Source of the DNA: Neonectria sp. B-13
Taxonomy: Eukaryota > Ascomycota > Sordariomycetes > Hypocreales > Nectriaceae
Assembly (NCBI GenBank): GCA_002682825.1
Contig: NOKP01000013.1
Location: 1 to 64,000, forward strand
Reading direction: 5' to 3'
DNA length: 64,000 nucleotides
Below the pieces are notes generated by a model that was not told the origin of the DNA, searched no databases, and was given only the letters and a program-made list of their open reading frames with translations. The translations under genes were made by a program, and so were the position numbers. Positions 22,974 through 36,252 of the stretch are shown here, one piece after another. Numbering within the stretch: the first letter of the stretch is position 1; the number at the start of each line of letters is the position of its first letter.

Positions 22974-25900
22974 TACCAATGTCGGCTTGTTCTCATCTTT
23001 TTGGTTTTAAGCGCTTCTGCTTCAATGTTTATACCACAGCGCAATCGGACTAGGGGCGAGGGGCGATCCGGCCCATTTCTATCCCATCGCAGGCGAGAAC
23101 GGGGTAAATAGATATGTATGAATACAAAAGAACAGGAGAAAGAAAGCAAGCAACATGCCATCACAGGGGCGAGTGGGGATGTGGCCCGGCCAGCTAATGG
23201 AGGGCAGAAGCTGTAGCCTACTGCACCTCAGAGGACAATCGTCAGACTTAACATCAGATGCTAGGCATCCAAAGTTGTCAGATAAGAAGAGCAGCATATA
23301 AGCTGGTCTGCCACCCACGACCATTCCAGGACGAAAAGACGTGACTTGCCGTTCAGGACAAGTCAGGGCCCTCGGAGGCCGACACCCGGGGTACATGGGT
23401 GGAAGCAAAGAGACCTACGAATACCTAAGCCTCGGAAGAAACTCCATACCACGAAGGCTTGTCCCGGCACAGCTGAAAGAGCCGGTGCCCGAAGGGCATT
23501 TTCGACAGATGGGTGTCAATGTGTGTCATCCAGGGCGACCCAGACGTCGGTCAGACCATGCAAGGAGACGACTTGGACGAGTCACTTTCAGTGAGACCAA
23601 CACACCACTTCAACAGCCGGTCCCGAAACTCCTCGACAGCCGAGTCGATCTGCATACCGACCGAACCAAGCTCCATGTCCTCTTGGTGCAGTGTTAGCGA
23701 TGGCCGCCGTCGGCGCCTGGTGCCTCTCCTGCATCCAAGATTCAAGGCACCCGAATTCTTGGAGAAACCAACTCGCCAGGCTTGGGTCTGGACCAGGACC
23801 CATCACAGATCCGACCTGTCGTCGCCGGCACCGGCGCCGGACGATAGCTGAAGCTCTACCGGGCGGTTGGTTTGGTCTGGTTGCGGGGGACAGGTTTGTG
23901 GTTGGATGTTGGAGTCTGGAGAATCGAGGCGCCTGGGGAGTGTAGCAGAAGGTGGAGAGTGCAAGAATCTACGTTGCGGAGGCGTCCACTCAGCGTGTGG
24001 AGAATCCTGTTGCCTGTGCTAAGACGGTCCAAATGGCGACCGCTCTTAACGCCAGTCAAATGAGGTCATCGCGCGAGCCGTTTTCTTGACGCTACCGGTG
24101 CTCCTACTTGACGATGGGGATATGAAAACTCACTTACCACGGTAGGCTGAATCAATCATCGTAGGGATTGGGGTGAGTGAAGCCATAGCTAACTTGACCT
24201 GGTGCACAAGAGCTTACAATAGTAGCGTGTGTGGGGTCACCAGCCTCCAACTACTCTATTGGTTTCGTTCACAGCGACGAACCGACACGCCTAGGTCCAG
24301 GGCTAACCGTCTTCCCGAAAGCCCGTTTTCATGATGTGCCGCTGCTGATTGCATTGTGCGCCACCCAGGCTGACCAACATCCCCAGTGCGACAGCTAACG
24401 AGTGACGAGCAACGGGTGACGACAGCTCCATGGCCAGCTATGGCGGCGAGGCGGCGAGGCGGGAGAAACAAAACTCATCTCCCAGGCACAAAGACGAGTT
24501 TCCCGATTCCGAAGAGGCACTAACTTAGAGCAGCTACAGCGCCATGCCGCATCTGAGTGACGTTGAACAGGATGCCTGCTGGCGCAAAGTTGCTGAGAAG
24601 CCGAAGGATTCATGGATCGTCCCCCGCAGATCGGCACTGCCACAGAGCAGTCAACTGTACGGCTCGTCTGTAACAAGCCTCCACCTCCTAAGCCTTCCTG
24701 AACAGCAGCATGGACAGTCTCGTCCGTGTGCCGGCTGATGTGGGCCATCGAACAGACAACTGTCGCTCTCATTGATCATGATGTTTGTTACCAGTGGACA
24801 CCCCCGGCTTCCCGATTCAGGAGCCGGGGAGAAAGACCCAGGGCGCTAGGAGGACCAGGAGGATCAGGACTCGCGTGACCTGGCTGGCATTTGGCCACCC
24901 TGAATTTTATCGCGACAGGCGCGTTCGCGCCCAGCGACCTGGTTCGATCAAGGCGAGAAGGTCTATCGGATGCGGGCTACGGGCCGGCTTACGCCATCGG
25001 GCAAGTCGGGTTTAAGTCATTAGTTAGCTAGCATTTGCTCTTTACTAACAACGGCTCCTTCAAAGAGAATGCCCACCGTCCCATGACAAGACACCGAGCA
25101 AGATCCCAGAGTGGTCAAGTCCTCCAGCAGCTGATGTGGGAAGAGTGGCGTCCGGGAACAAGGTACGGAGTACGCACTTCGAAAACCGACCCTTCGACGG
25201 GATGACTTGGATGGGTGGCCTTGCGGCTTGATTGGCCCTAGTCCCGACACCTGGTTCAGCGGCGTGGTGGAGAGGTTGGAGTCCCCGGCACAGAAATTAC
25301 CTTAAACTTAAGGACTCCCACCAGCTGTGGGCATGTTTCGCACTGTACGAGGTGGCCCATAACGCACCCTTGAACAGACTGGAGGCGGTGGAAAGGGACT
25401 GTCTTCCGCACTGTATAGCACATGCGCAGTTCAAGACATCAACCATCCACTATCACAAGTACCTAGTGTGCTTCTCGTTTTAGTTTGCGCAGCACGAAGT
25501 ATAAGAAATTACAGATAAACACCAGCGCAACAGAAGTGGTATTTGCGGTGGTGGCAGTGGCGTCAACGGTGGCTGGTGTCGATTCAGTTAATAACATACA
25601 AATATAGTAAGGCAGAACTATGTCTAGCAGTTAAGTTAGGACGTTGGTGGAGCGGGAGAGCGGTTAAGGGGAGAGACAATAGTCTGAAGCCGGAGACAGA
25701 TGCCGTCCTTGTGAGTTTTAGATATGGCATTTGATGACCTCACCTCGATTTCGCGGGGGATGGTGGTTCCCACCTATCTGGAGAACTGATTTGCCAATTC
25801 CTTCGTTTTGGGACTCTCAAAGTGGTGGACCAGCAGTCTCAGCACCAGGGCCAAGGGGAATCCTCAGGCGGACTGGCCCCCTCAATGAGCCCAAGAACCA

Positions 25901-26937
25901 GTGCCAACCAGGGTTGGTTGCATGCGGAGATGGGCGATGGCGTCGCGCTTGTAGGCGAGGATCCCATGGGGTCGCTGGGGTACATGAGGAGGTACGAAGC
26001 GCTACGAATAAGCCGGCTGGCTGCCACAAAGCCGCGCTGCCCCAGACTTGCCCAGACAGAGCAAGAGCAGACTCGGGGAAAGCCTGAGAAAGCCGAGAGC
26101 GCAGAGAGAGCCTTTTGGAGGCTTTTCTACTGTACCTCGACCATCCCGTCAAGTCCGGGTTGTTTCCTGCGAGTCCGTCCACTTTCTTCCTTCTTCCTTC
26201 CTTCCTTCCATCCACCCCCATCCATCACCCATCCATCCACCCATCCATTCCCCCCATCGTCCCTTCCCCCATGCGCTACGTACACCAAAACTGCTGCCGT
26301 GCCACAGCCCACAGGTGACAGCCACCTGGTATTTATTTGTACAAATACCTCGGGAGTCCATCCGGGCCCGGATTTTCCATGCTTTTTATGGTTTAGGGAA
26401 GGTGCTGCCAGATGGCTCTAGCGTCTGTCCGTCCCCGCTGCCGGTCTCGACCTCAACTTCGCCTGCCACTCTGACCTCGACCTTTACCTGCATCTTTTGC
26501 GACAACACACCAATCTCTCACCTGGCACCGACCATAATCGACGACATCGTTCTTCCCTCGCCCGGACGCTTCTCGCCATACCCGACGCAACCGTCCGTTT
26601 CCCCGGCTTTCGTCCTCGCGATCTTAACCCGCATGGTTGATTTAAGCCTGCCGAGCCCGCTTGCGCCTGCCGTCCGCGTTCCGCCCGCGCCGCTGACACC
26701 CATCTCCGTTCCTCACACAGACAAATTCCCCACCTCCGCACTCACCCACGACGACTGGGTCCTCTCACGACTCGACTGCCGCTTAGGCAGTTGATGGTGA
26801 TATAATACTGCAGCAACAAAGCATTACAACAACAGTCGCACAGTCATTGTCTCGTCCTCTGCGTCTTGGCCAACACCCTCGCCTTCCCAGGCTTGCCCGG
26901 CTTCTCCCCCTTTGCCTCCCGCCGGCCGATCGCCACC
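22974..26937. other. Gene-poor 4-kb gap before the sugar porter
   Basis: No supportable gene. Short frames in all six phases lack domains. Contents seen: a 7-bp inverted repeat TGACTTG…CAAGTCA with a 10-nt loop at 23342-23365; an 11-bp copy (25163-25173) of half of the palindrome at 279-296; an AT-rich patch with TA-rich strings near 25490-25640; and a pyrimidine-rich zone with a TTCC/CCAT microsatellite at about 26184-26257, which belongs to the promoter or leader of the downstream transporter. Confidence 0.6.
26184..26257. repeat. TTCC / CCAT microsatellite
   Basis: A CTTC/TTCC run is followed directly by many CCAT and CCATCCAC units. It is probably length-variable. It lies about 0.7 kb upstream of the sugar-porter ATG. 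Confidence 0.75.
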
Positions 26938-29150
26938 ATGTCTTTCCACTCTCAACCCAGCAATGAGGAGGTCGAGATGTATGTTTGCCAGCCTGTCTTC
27001 TAAATAGACAACGCCAGTAAAGCACCGTCGTCATTATGCTAACTCTTCCTCGCTATTCAGGACCTCCAGTCGTCCATACAGCTTCCAGGTTGAACATGGC
27101 CGCCGACCCTCAGAAGCATATGTCAACCTCAATGCCAATGTTGACGCCAAGTAAGTGTTCCTGACAGGCGCCCACGAACTTATCACTCTACCAATCTGCC
27201 TATATTGATGCTGACACACAATCAGGATTAAAAATCCTCTATTGGGTATTCCCCGTGGCAGACTCATGGCCGAAGTCGACGATTTCTGCCAAAGAAAAGG
27301 CTTAAACGAATACCGCTCCATCATTCGAAAGGGCGCGCTCGTCGCTCAGGACCCCACCGGCTACGAGGACATCACCGGCCAAGAGGCCCTCAACGATATC
27401 GAGATTGAATCTCTTCGCGATGAGGTCCTTCACAAGTGGCGTGTTCCCACCACCCTCTACCTAACTGTCGCCACCTGCTCCATTGGCGCTGCTGTCCAGG
27501 GTTGGGACCAGACGGGTTCCAACGGCGCCAACCTAGAGTTTCCTCGTGCCTATGGCATTGATGGCGAGAGCATCCACGACAAAGTTATCGTCGGCCTTGT
27601 CAATGCTGCCCCCTACATCGGTACTGCCTTCTTCGGCTGCTGGCTTTCAGACCCTCTCAACCACCGCTTCGGCCGTCGCGGTACAATTTTCTTCTCTGCC
27701 AACTTCTGCCTTTGGCCTGTTATTGGTAGTGCTTTCTGCGATACATGGGTCCAGCTTCTCTTGTGCCGGCTCCTACTCGGAGTTGGTATGGGAACCAAAG
27801 CATCAACAGGTAAGCGGCTCACGTATTCCCAACCTTGCAACCCTATCCTCCAAAGAGGATGTGCACTGATTTTATCCACTCTTAGTCCCAATCTTCGCCG
27901 CCGAGAACTCGCCGGCTCCTATTCGAGGAGCCCTTGTCATGAGCTGGCAGATGTGGACCGCTTTCGGTATCTTCTTAGGGACCTGCGCAAACGTTGCCGT
28001 CACTAAAATCGGGGCCGAGGCATGGCGATTTCAGCTGGGTTCAGCTTTCATTCCCGCTGTACCTCTAGTCCTGCTCATTTATTTCTGCCCTGAGTCGCCA
28101 CGTTGGTACATGAAGAAGAATCGCTACACTGACGCTATGAAGTCTTTATTACGCCTACGCAACAACCCTATCCAGGCGGGCCGAGATATCTACTACATCC
28201 ATGCCCAGCTCGAGGTCGAATTCGAGTTCCTGGAAGTTGTGGGCAGAGGCACCTACCTAAGCCGCTTCATTGAACTCTTTACCATCCCCAGGGTCCGCCG
28301 CGCCACTCTTGCCTCGTTCGTCGTTATGATTGCGCAGCAAATGTGTGGAATCAACATTATTGCATTCTACTCATCAACCGTCTTTGTCGACTCCGGTGCC
28401 AATCCCCACCAGGCTCTGCTAGCTTCGATGGGGTTTGGCCTTGTCAACTTTGTATTCGCTTGGCCCGCGATTTGGACCATCGATACCTTCGGTCGACGAT
28501 CTCTACTCCTCTTTACATTCCCTCAAATGGCTTGGACGCTTCTAGCCGCCGGTCTGTGTACCCTGATCCCCGGAACCGGGGGCGTGCATTTGGGCCTGGT
28601 GGCCATGTTCGTCTATCTCTTCGCGGCCTTCTACTCGCCTGGTGAAGGCCCTGTTCCGTTCACATACTCAGCCGAGGTCTTTCCCCTATCCCATCGTGAA
28701 GTTGGCATGGCCTTTGCGGTAGCCACTTGCCTCTTTTGGGCCGCAGTACTCTCGATTACGTTCCCTCTCATGCTGGCCAGGTTGGGAGTGTTGGGTGCCT
28801 TCATTCTTTATTCGGGCTTCAACCTCGTGGCACTAGTCATGATCTTCTTGTGGCTGCCCGAAACGAAGCAACGTACCCTGGAGGAGTTGGATTACATCTT
28901 TGCTGTACCGACACGTGTGTTCATGAGATACCAGGTAACCAAGGCGTTGCCTTGGTGGATCAAGAGATGGGTTTTGTTGCAGCGGGACGCGACACTAGAA
29001 CCTCTGTATCAACTCGACATTGCCGATCCCGACGATAACCACAGCAGCGACGCTGGCTACGAGAACGACAAGGCCAGAGTCGAATTAAAGGACAGGATAG
29101 GGATTTCCTCAGGGGTTGAAGCCCCTGATCTGGCTGCCCGCACCACATGA
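26938..29150 (+). CDS. MFS sugar/polyol porter
   Basis: Twelve-helix plasma-membrane transporter of the sugar porter family; substrate (hexose, polyol or inositol) cannot be told. Four exons: 26938-26978, 27061-27150, 27226-27809, 27886-29150, giving 659 residues. The two tiny 5' exons are supported by the Kozak-like CCACCATG, phase, and the continuous N-terminal tail they create ahead of [21 protein letters not shown]. Signatures: [11 protein letters not shown] in the loop after helix 2; [31 protein letters not shown] spanning the third intron; [13 protein letters not shown] after helix 6; [14 protein letters not shown] in helix 7; [11 protein letters not shown] after helix 8; [15 protein letters not shown] after helix 12. 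Long cytosolic N- and C-terminal tails. It stands alone between two 4-kb gene-poor gaps. Confidence 0.92.
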
Positions 29151-32100
29151 GCGTTGCTTTACTACTTGACATATGCGTGCGATTGATTTTGTTTTGGAAT
29201 GGTTGTTACCTATGATACCCCGGATGGAACTGAGAGAGCGAGAGAAATGAGTTGATGGGAAAGAGCGAATATTTCTTGGATGATCGATCGGATGTCCCAA
29301 CATGTCCCAACAGAGGCGACGAATGTGGATTCACATGGGCATGACATCATGGAGATGGGCTCGTGTAATCGGGACTTCTGGTTCCGTTTGTACGCAGTAT
29401 TCCGCAGTATTTTTAGTTTCAAAAAGAGGTCGAATACAGATGCCATGAGGTATGTCTTGGCCAAGTTTGCCGAAGTGACGTCGTCAGAGTGGAGTAATAA
29501 TTGACGGTTTGAGCAACGAGCAAGGCCAGCATCGCGACCTAGCCAAAGTGGGAGTTTGAAGATGGAGATGAGGTCCACCCCTCGACGATAAGTACACGTG
29601 TGCTCGGGGGCCAAGAAACATGGCTAATGATGATGAACACCTCGACTAGACTAGTTGTCTCTCGAAATAACACGAGAGAGCGAAGTCCTGATGATCGCGT
29701 TGAATACTCCGGCGGCTACCCTAAAGCCTTAGGCATCGTGCCGAGTTTTGAGCACAGTCTATGCGCGCGCCTACGAACAACAGCTACGCCACCGAACTGG
29801 ACAGCCGATCATCTGTGATCTGATGCTGCGCTCCCCGGGCGGAGAGCTGCGGAGAAGACGCGATCGATCAGCTTCGATGCAAGAGTTGTTGATCGACATG
29901 TCAGTGCGAGTGTGGAGTTGGGAGGGGAGGTCAGGAGAGGCGCGTGTGCCGAGGGCTTGCAGATGGATAGACGGTAGGAAGAAGAGTGCGTGCGACGCAT
30001 AGGCGAGATCCACCACTGATATCATATTGCGTACACAGCATACGTAGCAGAGCAGAGAACGAGGGAGTGAGAATTCCAGCGGCGGGAAGTGAGGTTGATG
30101 TGTATCGGAGGGGTCCATCGGGGGAGTCCACCGAGTCAAGGAGTGCCAGACTCTCGGGTGTCATCCTTGGCTGATCAAATACCGCCCCGAGCTTCGGGGT
30201 TCATCTCAGGTCTGTGTTTGTCGGTGTGGATTCCGGGGCCAGTCAGACCTGATCCATCACCCATCGTACCTTAGACATGCACGGGTGGTCAGAGGTGCTG
30301 GAGCGTTTCATGGCTTCACAAGGGACAGGCCTGTAATTTGTGGTCGTGTAGTAGATTAGGACTATTTTAGCTGTCAGCAGCGTTCCTGGCATTTGCCTTA
30401 GCAGTGCTACCGTACACCCCCTCGAATACTCTACATTACTACTGTACTCTGCAGCGTTACGAGAAAGGGAGTCCTTGCGTTTGCTTTGCTCCCTAGTGAA
30501 GCAAGACATTTTCGTCTGGCACCATATCCACATTTCGAGGAAGCGGACGTTTTTATTAATGGGTTGTCATCCAGCTGCAGGGGCGCTGCATGGCGTGTGT
30601 GCCGGCCGCCGCCAGTGGCAAGCTGGGATGAGGAAGAGAGCCCGTGAGTCTTGGTGGATATGAGTTGAACCTGTACTGTGCTGTACTGTACATACACACA
30701 TTCATTGCAGAAAGAGATGGAACCTCAACCCAGAATTGCTCGTCACACGGAGGACGGCATCAAACGGCGGTGGATGCCGATCGCTGGAAGTATTGCGGGA
30801 ACGGGGACTGAGGCTGTTGCAAGCGATGGCCTGGCCGCCTTGAAGTGTCATAAAAGCGGCGCCGGCATGGCGTACGTACATAAAAAAAACCCAGATGAAC
30901 GGAGTCTCGGTACGGGTTAGTTGCGTGGCATACTTACGTAGCACGGCACCCGCTGGGTGGCGTCGACGCTAGAGACGACCAGTTCACGGTTGGAGAAGCT
31001 CCTTACGAGAACAGACTTGGAGACGTTGAAAGAGAAAAGTGTGTGGTGCGGGACTCGTGGGAGGGTGTGGACGGAGGGGAGCTAAGAAGAAAATAAGCCG
31101 AGACGAAACAGCCACGGCCTGTTCAGAGAAAAGTTAATTAGTAAATCACGAACAGTGTTGGGTTGTTGATTTACTGATTTGTTGACTTCCAGATATGCCA
31201 GCAGAGCAGCGCCATGACGCGAAGGTCCTATGTGCAGCACGACATGGCTCAGACATGCGGAGGAAGCTCGCTTGGCAGTTCGATGTGCAGGCCGCAGGTG
31301 AGACAAGAACAATAATGGACCAAACTCGATAGGGATATAGGGGTCGGATCGGCTCTCACGATCGGGCTGTGCGAATCCCTTCCACGATGGGGAGAAGCTG
31401 GTATTTGCGGTGGGTTCTGATAGACCAACGAGATGGAGCTGGACCCGACGAGCAGAGATCGTTTTCTGTGTGGTTTCGAGGGCGTCAAGGGGGTGTGTGG
31501 TCCTGTGGACTCGTGGACGGGGATATGCACACAGTACGTAACGATGTACAGCGGGGATGGGGAGATGGATCTCGTGTTGCAAGATCCGGTTTTGCCCCTT
31601 CGCTTTTGGCGTGTTGTTATTCGCATGGCCTTGTGTGGAAGCCGAGAAAGGGGAGCAGACTGTGTTGTATGTACTGTGCTGTGTGTCATTTTCCACGCTG
31701 TGCCGCGCCATGCCGGGCCTTGGCTGCTCAGGATGCGATGCTAATAGCCAACTGACAAGGCAATACCAAGCCGGATGCCGCCATTCCTTCGCCCGTCCTG
31801 TTCCATCCCACGCCCAGCATCATAGTGGTCTCGCTTCACATCTCTGTCTGTCCACCAGCAAGCAACCTGATAATCGCCAGATGGCTGGCAAGCTGGCTGG
31901 CCGCTCCATCCGCCCACAAGGAACTGCTGCTGACCAGTGGCCACGCACCCTGACCCTCCCCCCCCCCGATCGGGCGGCGTGAAACAAACAAGTAATGGCC
32001 GCTGTCCCGGCCAGGGGGAGAGCTCTGGGATGGAGGGTATAGGACTCTGTTCGGGAGGCCACCCGGCCTTGTCAGTGGCTGTTAGTGGCCTCGGGGGCGG

Positions 32101-33161
32101 CGCCTCCCCCTGGCGGCTGCTACAGGGCCCTCGTGCACCGGCGCCGCGGCGGTCGCCCACCCCTGCAAGGCATTGTCGCGGATCCTTCTTCAGCTGCTGG
32201 CACGCACTGGGCAGGGCCCCTGGCCTGGCCCTGAAGTCACGCTGGCTGGTGGCTGGCTACGACGTATTACAGTGGAGGACAGTGCGGAGTGATTCAGCGC
32301 CTGCCCCCGTCTCCACGCTGAGACCCGCCTGGCCTTTGCGTTGAGACAGCGCCGGTACGTACCTGGGATCGGCCCCTTTCATCATTCAGTTTGGATTACG
32401 GGCAGGTACATCCCATCGGGGCACCGACCTCACTTGCCTTGCAGGTTTGCTTTGGCTGGTCCACCTCCACCTTCTTTCACACACATCCCCGAAAAGTCTT
32501 TGTCGACGCGTTCGTTTGCTCTTCTTGTTTCCTTCGTTCTCCTCTTCTTCTCCACCAACCTTCGTTCCGGTCCTAAAACCGCTGTCCTCCCCTCTTTATC
32601 CCCCTTGCCCTCTCTCGTTTTCCCTCTCATCGAGACACTCTCGTTTCTTCTGCTTTGCGATTCGTCTAAACGCATCATCGTCAAGCTCTGTTTCCTTGGA
32701 GAAGCAGGCAAACACACCCTCGTTCTTTTCGTCGTCCGAAACGGAGAAGAAAAGCTCCCTGCATGGTTACTCACGTTTGCCTACCGCATCATCCTGATTT
32801 CCCTTGGATCTGAATCTGTCACGAATTGGGTTTGAGATCCCATACACCCACCCGCCTGGAGCGAGCCTTCAGCACAAACTCACCTTCGGCAACACAACCC
32901 GTCGTCACTCACCCAACCGAGAGCTGATTTGACATCCTCTCACCCTTTCTTTCCTAACTTTGCCTCGAACCTGTTCTCCCGACGTTACAGGTTTCGCTTT
33001 CTCCCTTGACTTGGCCTTTCACGTCAATTCCTTCGAGTCTCACCTACAACCTCCTTCGGCCGCGCCAGCTTACACCATCCGACACCTGCACCCCGTCTCC
33101 CGACCTCACTCGCGCCCCTCATCTGGACCCCCCGGCGGAGTTCAGATAAACACCTCCCGCG
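29151..33161. other. Gene-poor 4-kb gap before the MscS-like gene
   Basis: No frame with a recognisable domain on either strand; open frames up to 209 codons (31082-31711 minus, overlapped by several others) look like chance. Repeated TGTACTGT-like strings occur at 30670-30700 and 31670-31690, and a C10 tract at about 31959-31968. From about 32460 to 33160 the plus strand becomes strongly C/T-rich, consistent with the promoter and long leader of the MscS-like gene. That leader contains a 16-codon upstream ORF beginning at 32763. Confidence 0.6.
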
Positions 33162-35922
33162 ATGGTTAACCGCCACGCTTCCCTGTCCCCTCGCAACTCC
33201 GGCTTCGTACCTCTCGGCGGCGGCAATATGTCTGAAGGCATCCAGCTCACGACGGTGAAGAGCAATGCCTCTATGAAATCCTTCAACACCGGCCACCGCA
33301 AGGCTATGCCTAGAAGCTCCAACACCTTCGATAGCGACTCTCAAGAAAACGAAAAAGGAGGCCACCGCGGTCGTCGGCGGAAGCTTGGCGACGATGGCCT
33401 TTCGCGCTCTAACACGGGCGACGAGGCATCTCTGAATGCTATGGGTAAACTGTACAACAAGATCATTGGGTTCTCAGTTGTCACCCGATATCTCGTCTAT
33501 GTTGTGCCAGTTTCCCTCCTGCTCGCGGTTCCGCTCATTGTCCTTTCCACCATGGGCCTCAAGCAGGAGATATATGTCGGAAGCAAAAATGGCAAAGATG
33601 GGCCGCCACTATTCAAGATTTTCCTCTGGGTTCAGATCATGTGGCTCTCCCTCTGGGTCGCCAAGGTTGTGGCACTGTTCCTCCCCGCCGCCTTCATGTT
33701 CTTCTGTGGCGTTGTCAGCATGGGAACTCGCAAGTATGCTACCGTTCTCAGCAACCTTATTCTCCCCTTCTCCTTCTTCTTCTGGGCTCTTGCATCCTAC
33801 GTTACCTTCCAGAACCTTTTCAAGAAGGAAAAGGAAAATATTGTGTGGTGCAAGAACATGAGTCGTATCCTCGGAGCGTTGTTCGTCTCTTCGGCTGTCT
33901 TCCTCGGCGAAAAGGCCATTGTGCAGCTTATAGGAATCTCATACCACCAGAGGTCTTTCGCCAACCGAATCAAAGCCTCGAAGCGCGAAATCCATTTGCT
34001 CGGACTCCTTTACGACGCCTCTCGCACTCTGTTCCCTATGTACTGCCAGGAGTTTGCCGACGAGGACTACGTCATCAACGACAGCATTGAAATGATGCTC
34101 CGAGGCAAGAAGGGTCACAAGCGAGCAGGCTCTGCCACCCCCATGAAGCTTATCGGAGACGTCGGTCGCATCGGAGACAAGGTCACATCCGTCTTTGGCA
34201 ACATTGCGTCTGAGATCACCGGCAAGCAGGTTTTCAACCCCAATTCCGCTCACTCCATTGTTCTCGAGGCTCTAGAAAAGCAAAAGTCGTCGGAGGCCTT
34301 GGCTCGCCGCATTTGGATGTCCTTCGTCGTGGAGGACCACAACTCGCTGGTTGTCGAGGACTTCCAAGAAGTGCTCGGACCTGCCTACAAGGACGAGGCC
34401 GAGGAAGCTTTCTACGCCATCGACAACGATGAGAATGGCGACATCAGCCTCGACGAAATGGTCCTCAAAATCGTTGAGATGGGAACTGAGCGGAAGGCTA
34501 TCGGCGAAGGCATGAAGGATATTGGTCAGGCTCTGCGAGTCTTCGACAAGATCCTTTTGTTTGTCGTCTTGCTCCTTGTCATCTTCATTTTCCGTAAGGC
34601 TTCCCCGAGGATACTCGTTGATCACTGTACTGACCGCGTTTCTAGTTCTCTTCTTCCAGAGCAGCTTCGTCTCAACGTTGACCACCGCTGGAACCACTCT
34701 TCTTTCGCTGTCGTTTATTTTTGCTGTCACCTGTCAGGAATTCCTGGGCTCATGCATCTTCTTGTTCGTCAAGCATCCCTATGATGTTGGCGACCGAGTC
34801 GAGATCACCGCAGCCACAATGGTTGTCAACAAGATTTCCCTCCTTTATACCGTTTTCCACCGCGGAAACAACCAAATCGTTCAGGTAAGCCTCTCCTCCC
34901 CTCCAATGCACCGTTTGGGGAGCAATGACTGATTTCTTGTCACATAGATTCCCAACATTCAACTCGCCAACATGTGGATTGAGAACATCTCCCGCAGTAA
35001 GGCTATGAGTGAGACGGTAGAAGTCAACGTCTCCTTTGACACCACTTTCGAGGACGTTGAGCTTCTTCGTATCGAAATGGAGAAGTTCGTCAAGTCCCCT
35101 GAAAACGCCCGTGACTTCCAGCCCGAATTGGCTGTCGATGTTGGTGGTGTGGGCGATCTGGACAAGTTGTTGCTCAAGGTGGACATCAAGCACAAGTCAA
35201 ACTGGCACAACGCTGCCGTCCGATCCAACCGTCGGTCCAAATTCATGTGTGCACTGGCATTGGCCTTAAAGAAGGTCCCCATCTATGCTCCTGGCGGTGG
35301 CGCTGAGGCTCTTGGTGGCCCAACGAACCCTACGTACTCGGTTACAGTCAGCGATGACTTTGCCGCCAAGAGCCGTGATGAGGCCGCTAAGGCCAAGGAT
35401 GATTCCAGGCTGGTGCCCGCGCACACCAAGGAGGAGCTCGAGAAGAGCGAGAAGGATGCCGTTGACGGTCTCAGCACTCGCCCTATCGTCTCTGAGTCCG
35501 CGCCCTGGGATAACCGAGACGACATACTCAACTCCGGCGATCATGATCACAACCGCTCTAAAGATATCGAGAACCTGCGCCATGAGCTTAAGAGGGATAG
35601 CACGCGTGGTCGCCGCAAGGCTGGCGAGACCGTGCCTGCTCTAAGTTTGGAGACGGCACCTAGGCCTAGCATCTCCGTGAGGCACCCCAGCCCCAGCCTC
35701 AGGAGCCCACAGCATGGTCCATTCGACGAGGAAGCCGAGACGGGTATGGGTGCGACTCCTTATCACTCCAACCTCTCTGCGGTCTCACCAGGTGGCTACC
35801 AGCCCTACGGTGCCGGCTCCGGTGGCCAGGTGCAGAGCAACGTGCAACACCCTCTGCAGTCCACCCCTTCGCAGCGTAGGGCACCGGCCTCCAAGGGGCC
35901 GCCGCCAGCTGGCCAGCGCTAG
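33162..35922 (+). CDS. MscS-like mechanosensitive channel with EF-hand (Msy1/Msy2 type)
   Basis: Fungal homologues sit in the ER and release Ca2+ during hypo-osmotic swelling; role here by family. Three exons, 33162-34593, 34646-34884 and 34948-35922, give 881 residues. Residues 1-95 are cytosolic and Ser/Arg-rich. Hydrophobic segments lie at about 106-130, 149-187, 195-220, 236-262 and 460-525, the last (ILLFVVLLLVIFIF|LLFFQSSF…) crossing intron 1. An EF-hand loop DNDENGDISLDE occupies 421-432 with the expected D1, D3, N5, I8 and E12. The MscS core follows: FVKHPYDVGDRVEI and NNQIVQ|IPNIQLAN, then the beta domain to about 690. The C-terminus is long and disordered (acidic/basic then SP-rich). 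It converges with the hydrolase gene 330 bp downstream. Confidence 0.95.
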
Positions 35923-36252
35923 TATTCCTGGAGCGGATGAGGAAGAGGCGGTGTGTCAATGCACAAGTGTAGTGATGGGGTGAAACCATCCCCATAGATT
36001 TTGATTGCAATTTGTATTTTGGTGTACATGGGAACATTAGTGGGAAGAAAGAAGCTCTTCCCCCCAGGAATAGAATGAATGGGTGGATGTATTTGGATGG
36101 ACGAAAATGGGGCATGACCCCGGGTTGCTAATGAGCATCTCATATACAGTCTCACGAAGTTAAGAAATTAGAATATCCATTATTATTTGATCAAGGTCAT
36201 GGTCGCATAGCCGGACCCCACGTGAACAAATCATGTGAAGCATCATGGCATG
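35923..36252. other. Convergent 3' region, MscS-like / dienelactone hydrolase
   Basis: 330 bp between two stop codons; moderately AT-rich near 36150-36200 (AATATCCATTATTATTTGATC). No gene seen. Confidence 0.6.

Noticed and set aside
25650..25720. tRNA-Ser/Leu-like string (GAGCGGTTAAGG followed by a GAGAGAC stretch)
   Set aside because: An A-box/D-arm-like segment is present, but there is no GGTTCGANTCC B box and no pairing acceptor stem, so a tRNA is not supported.
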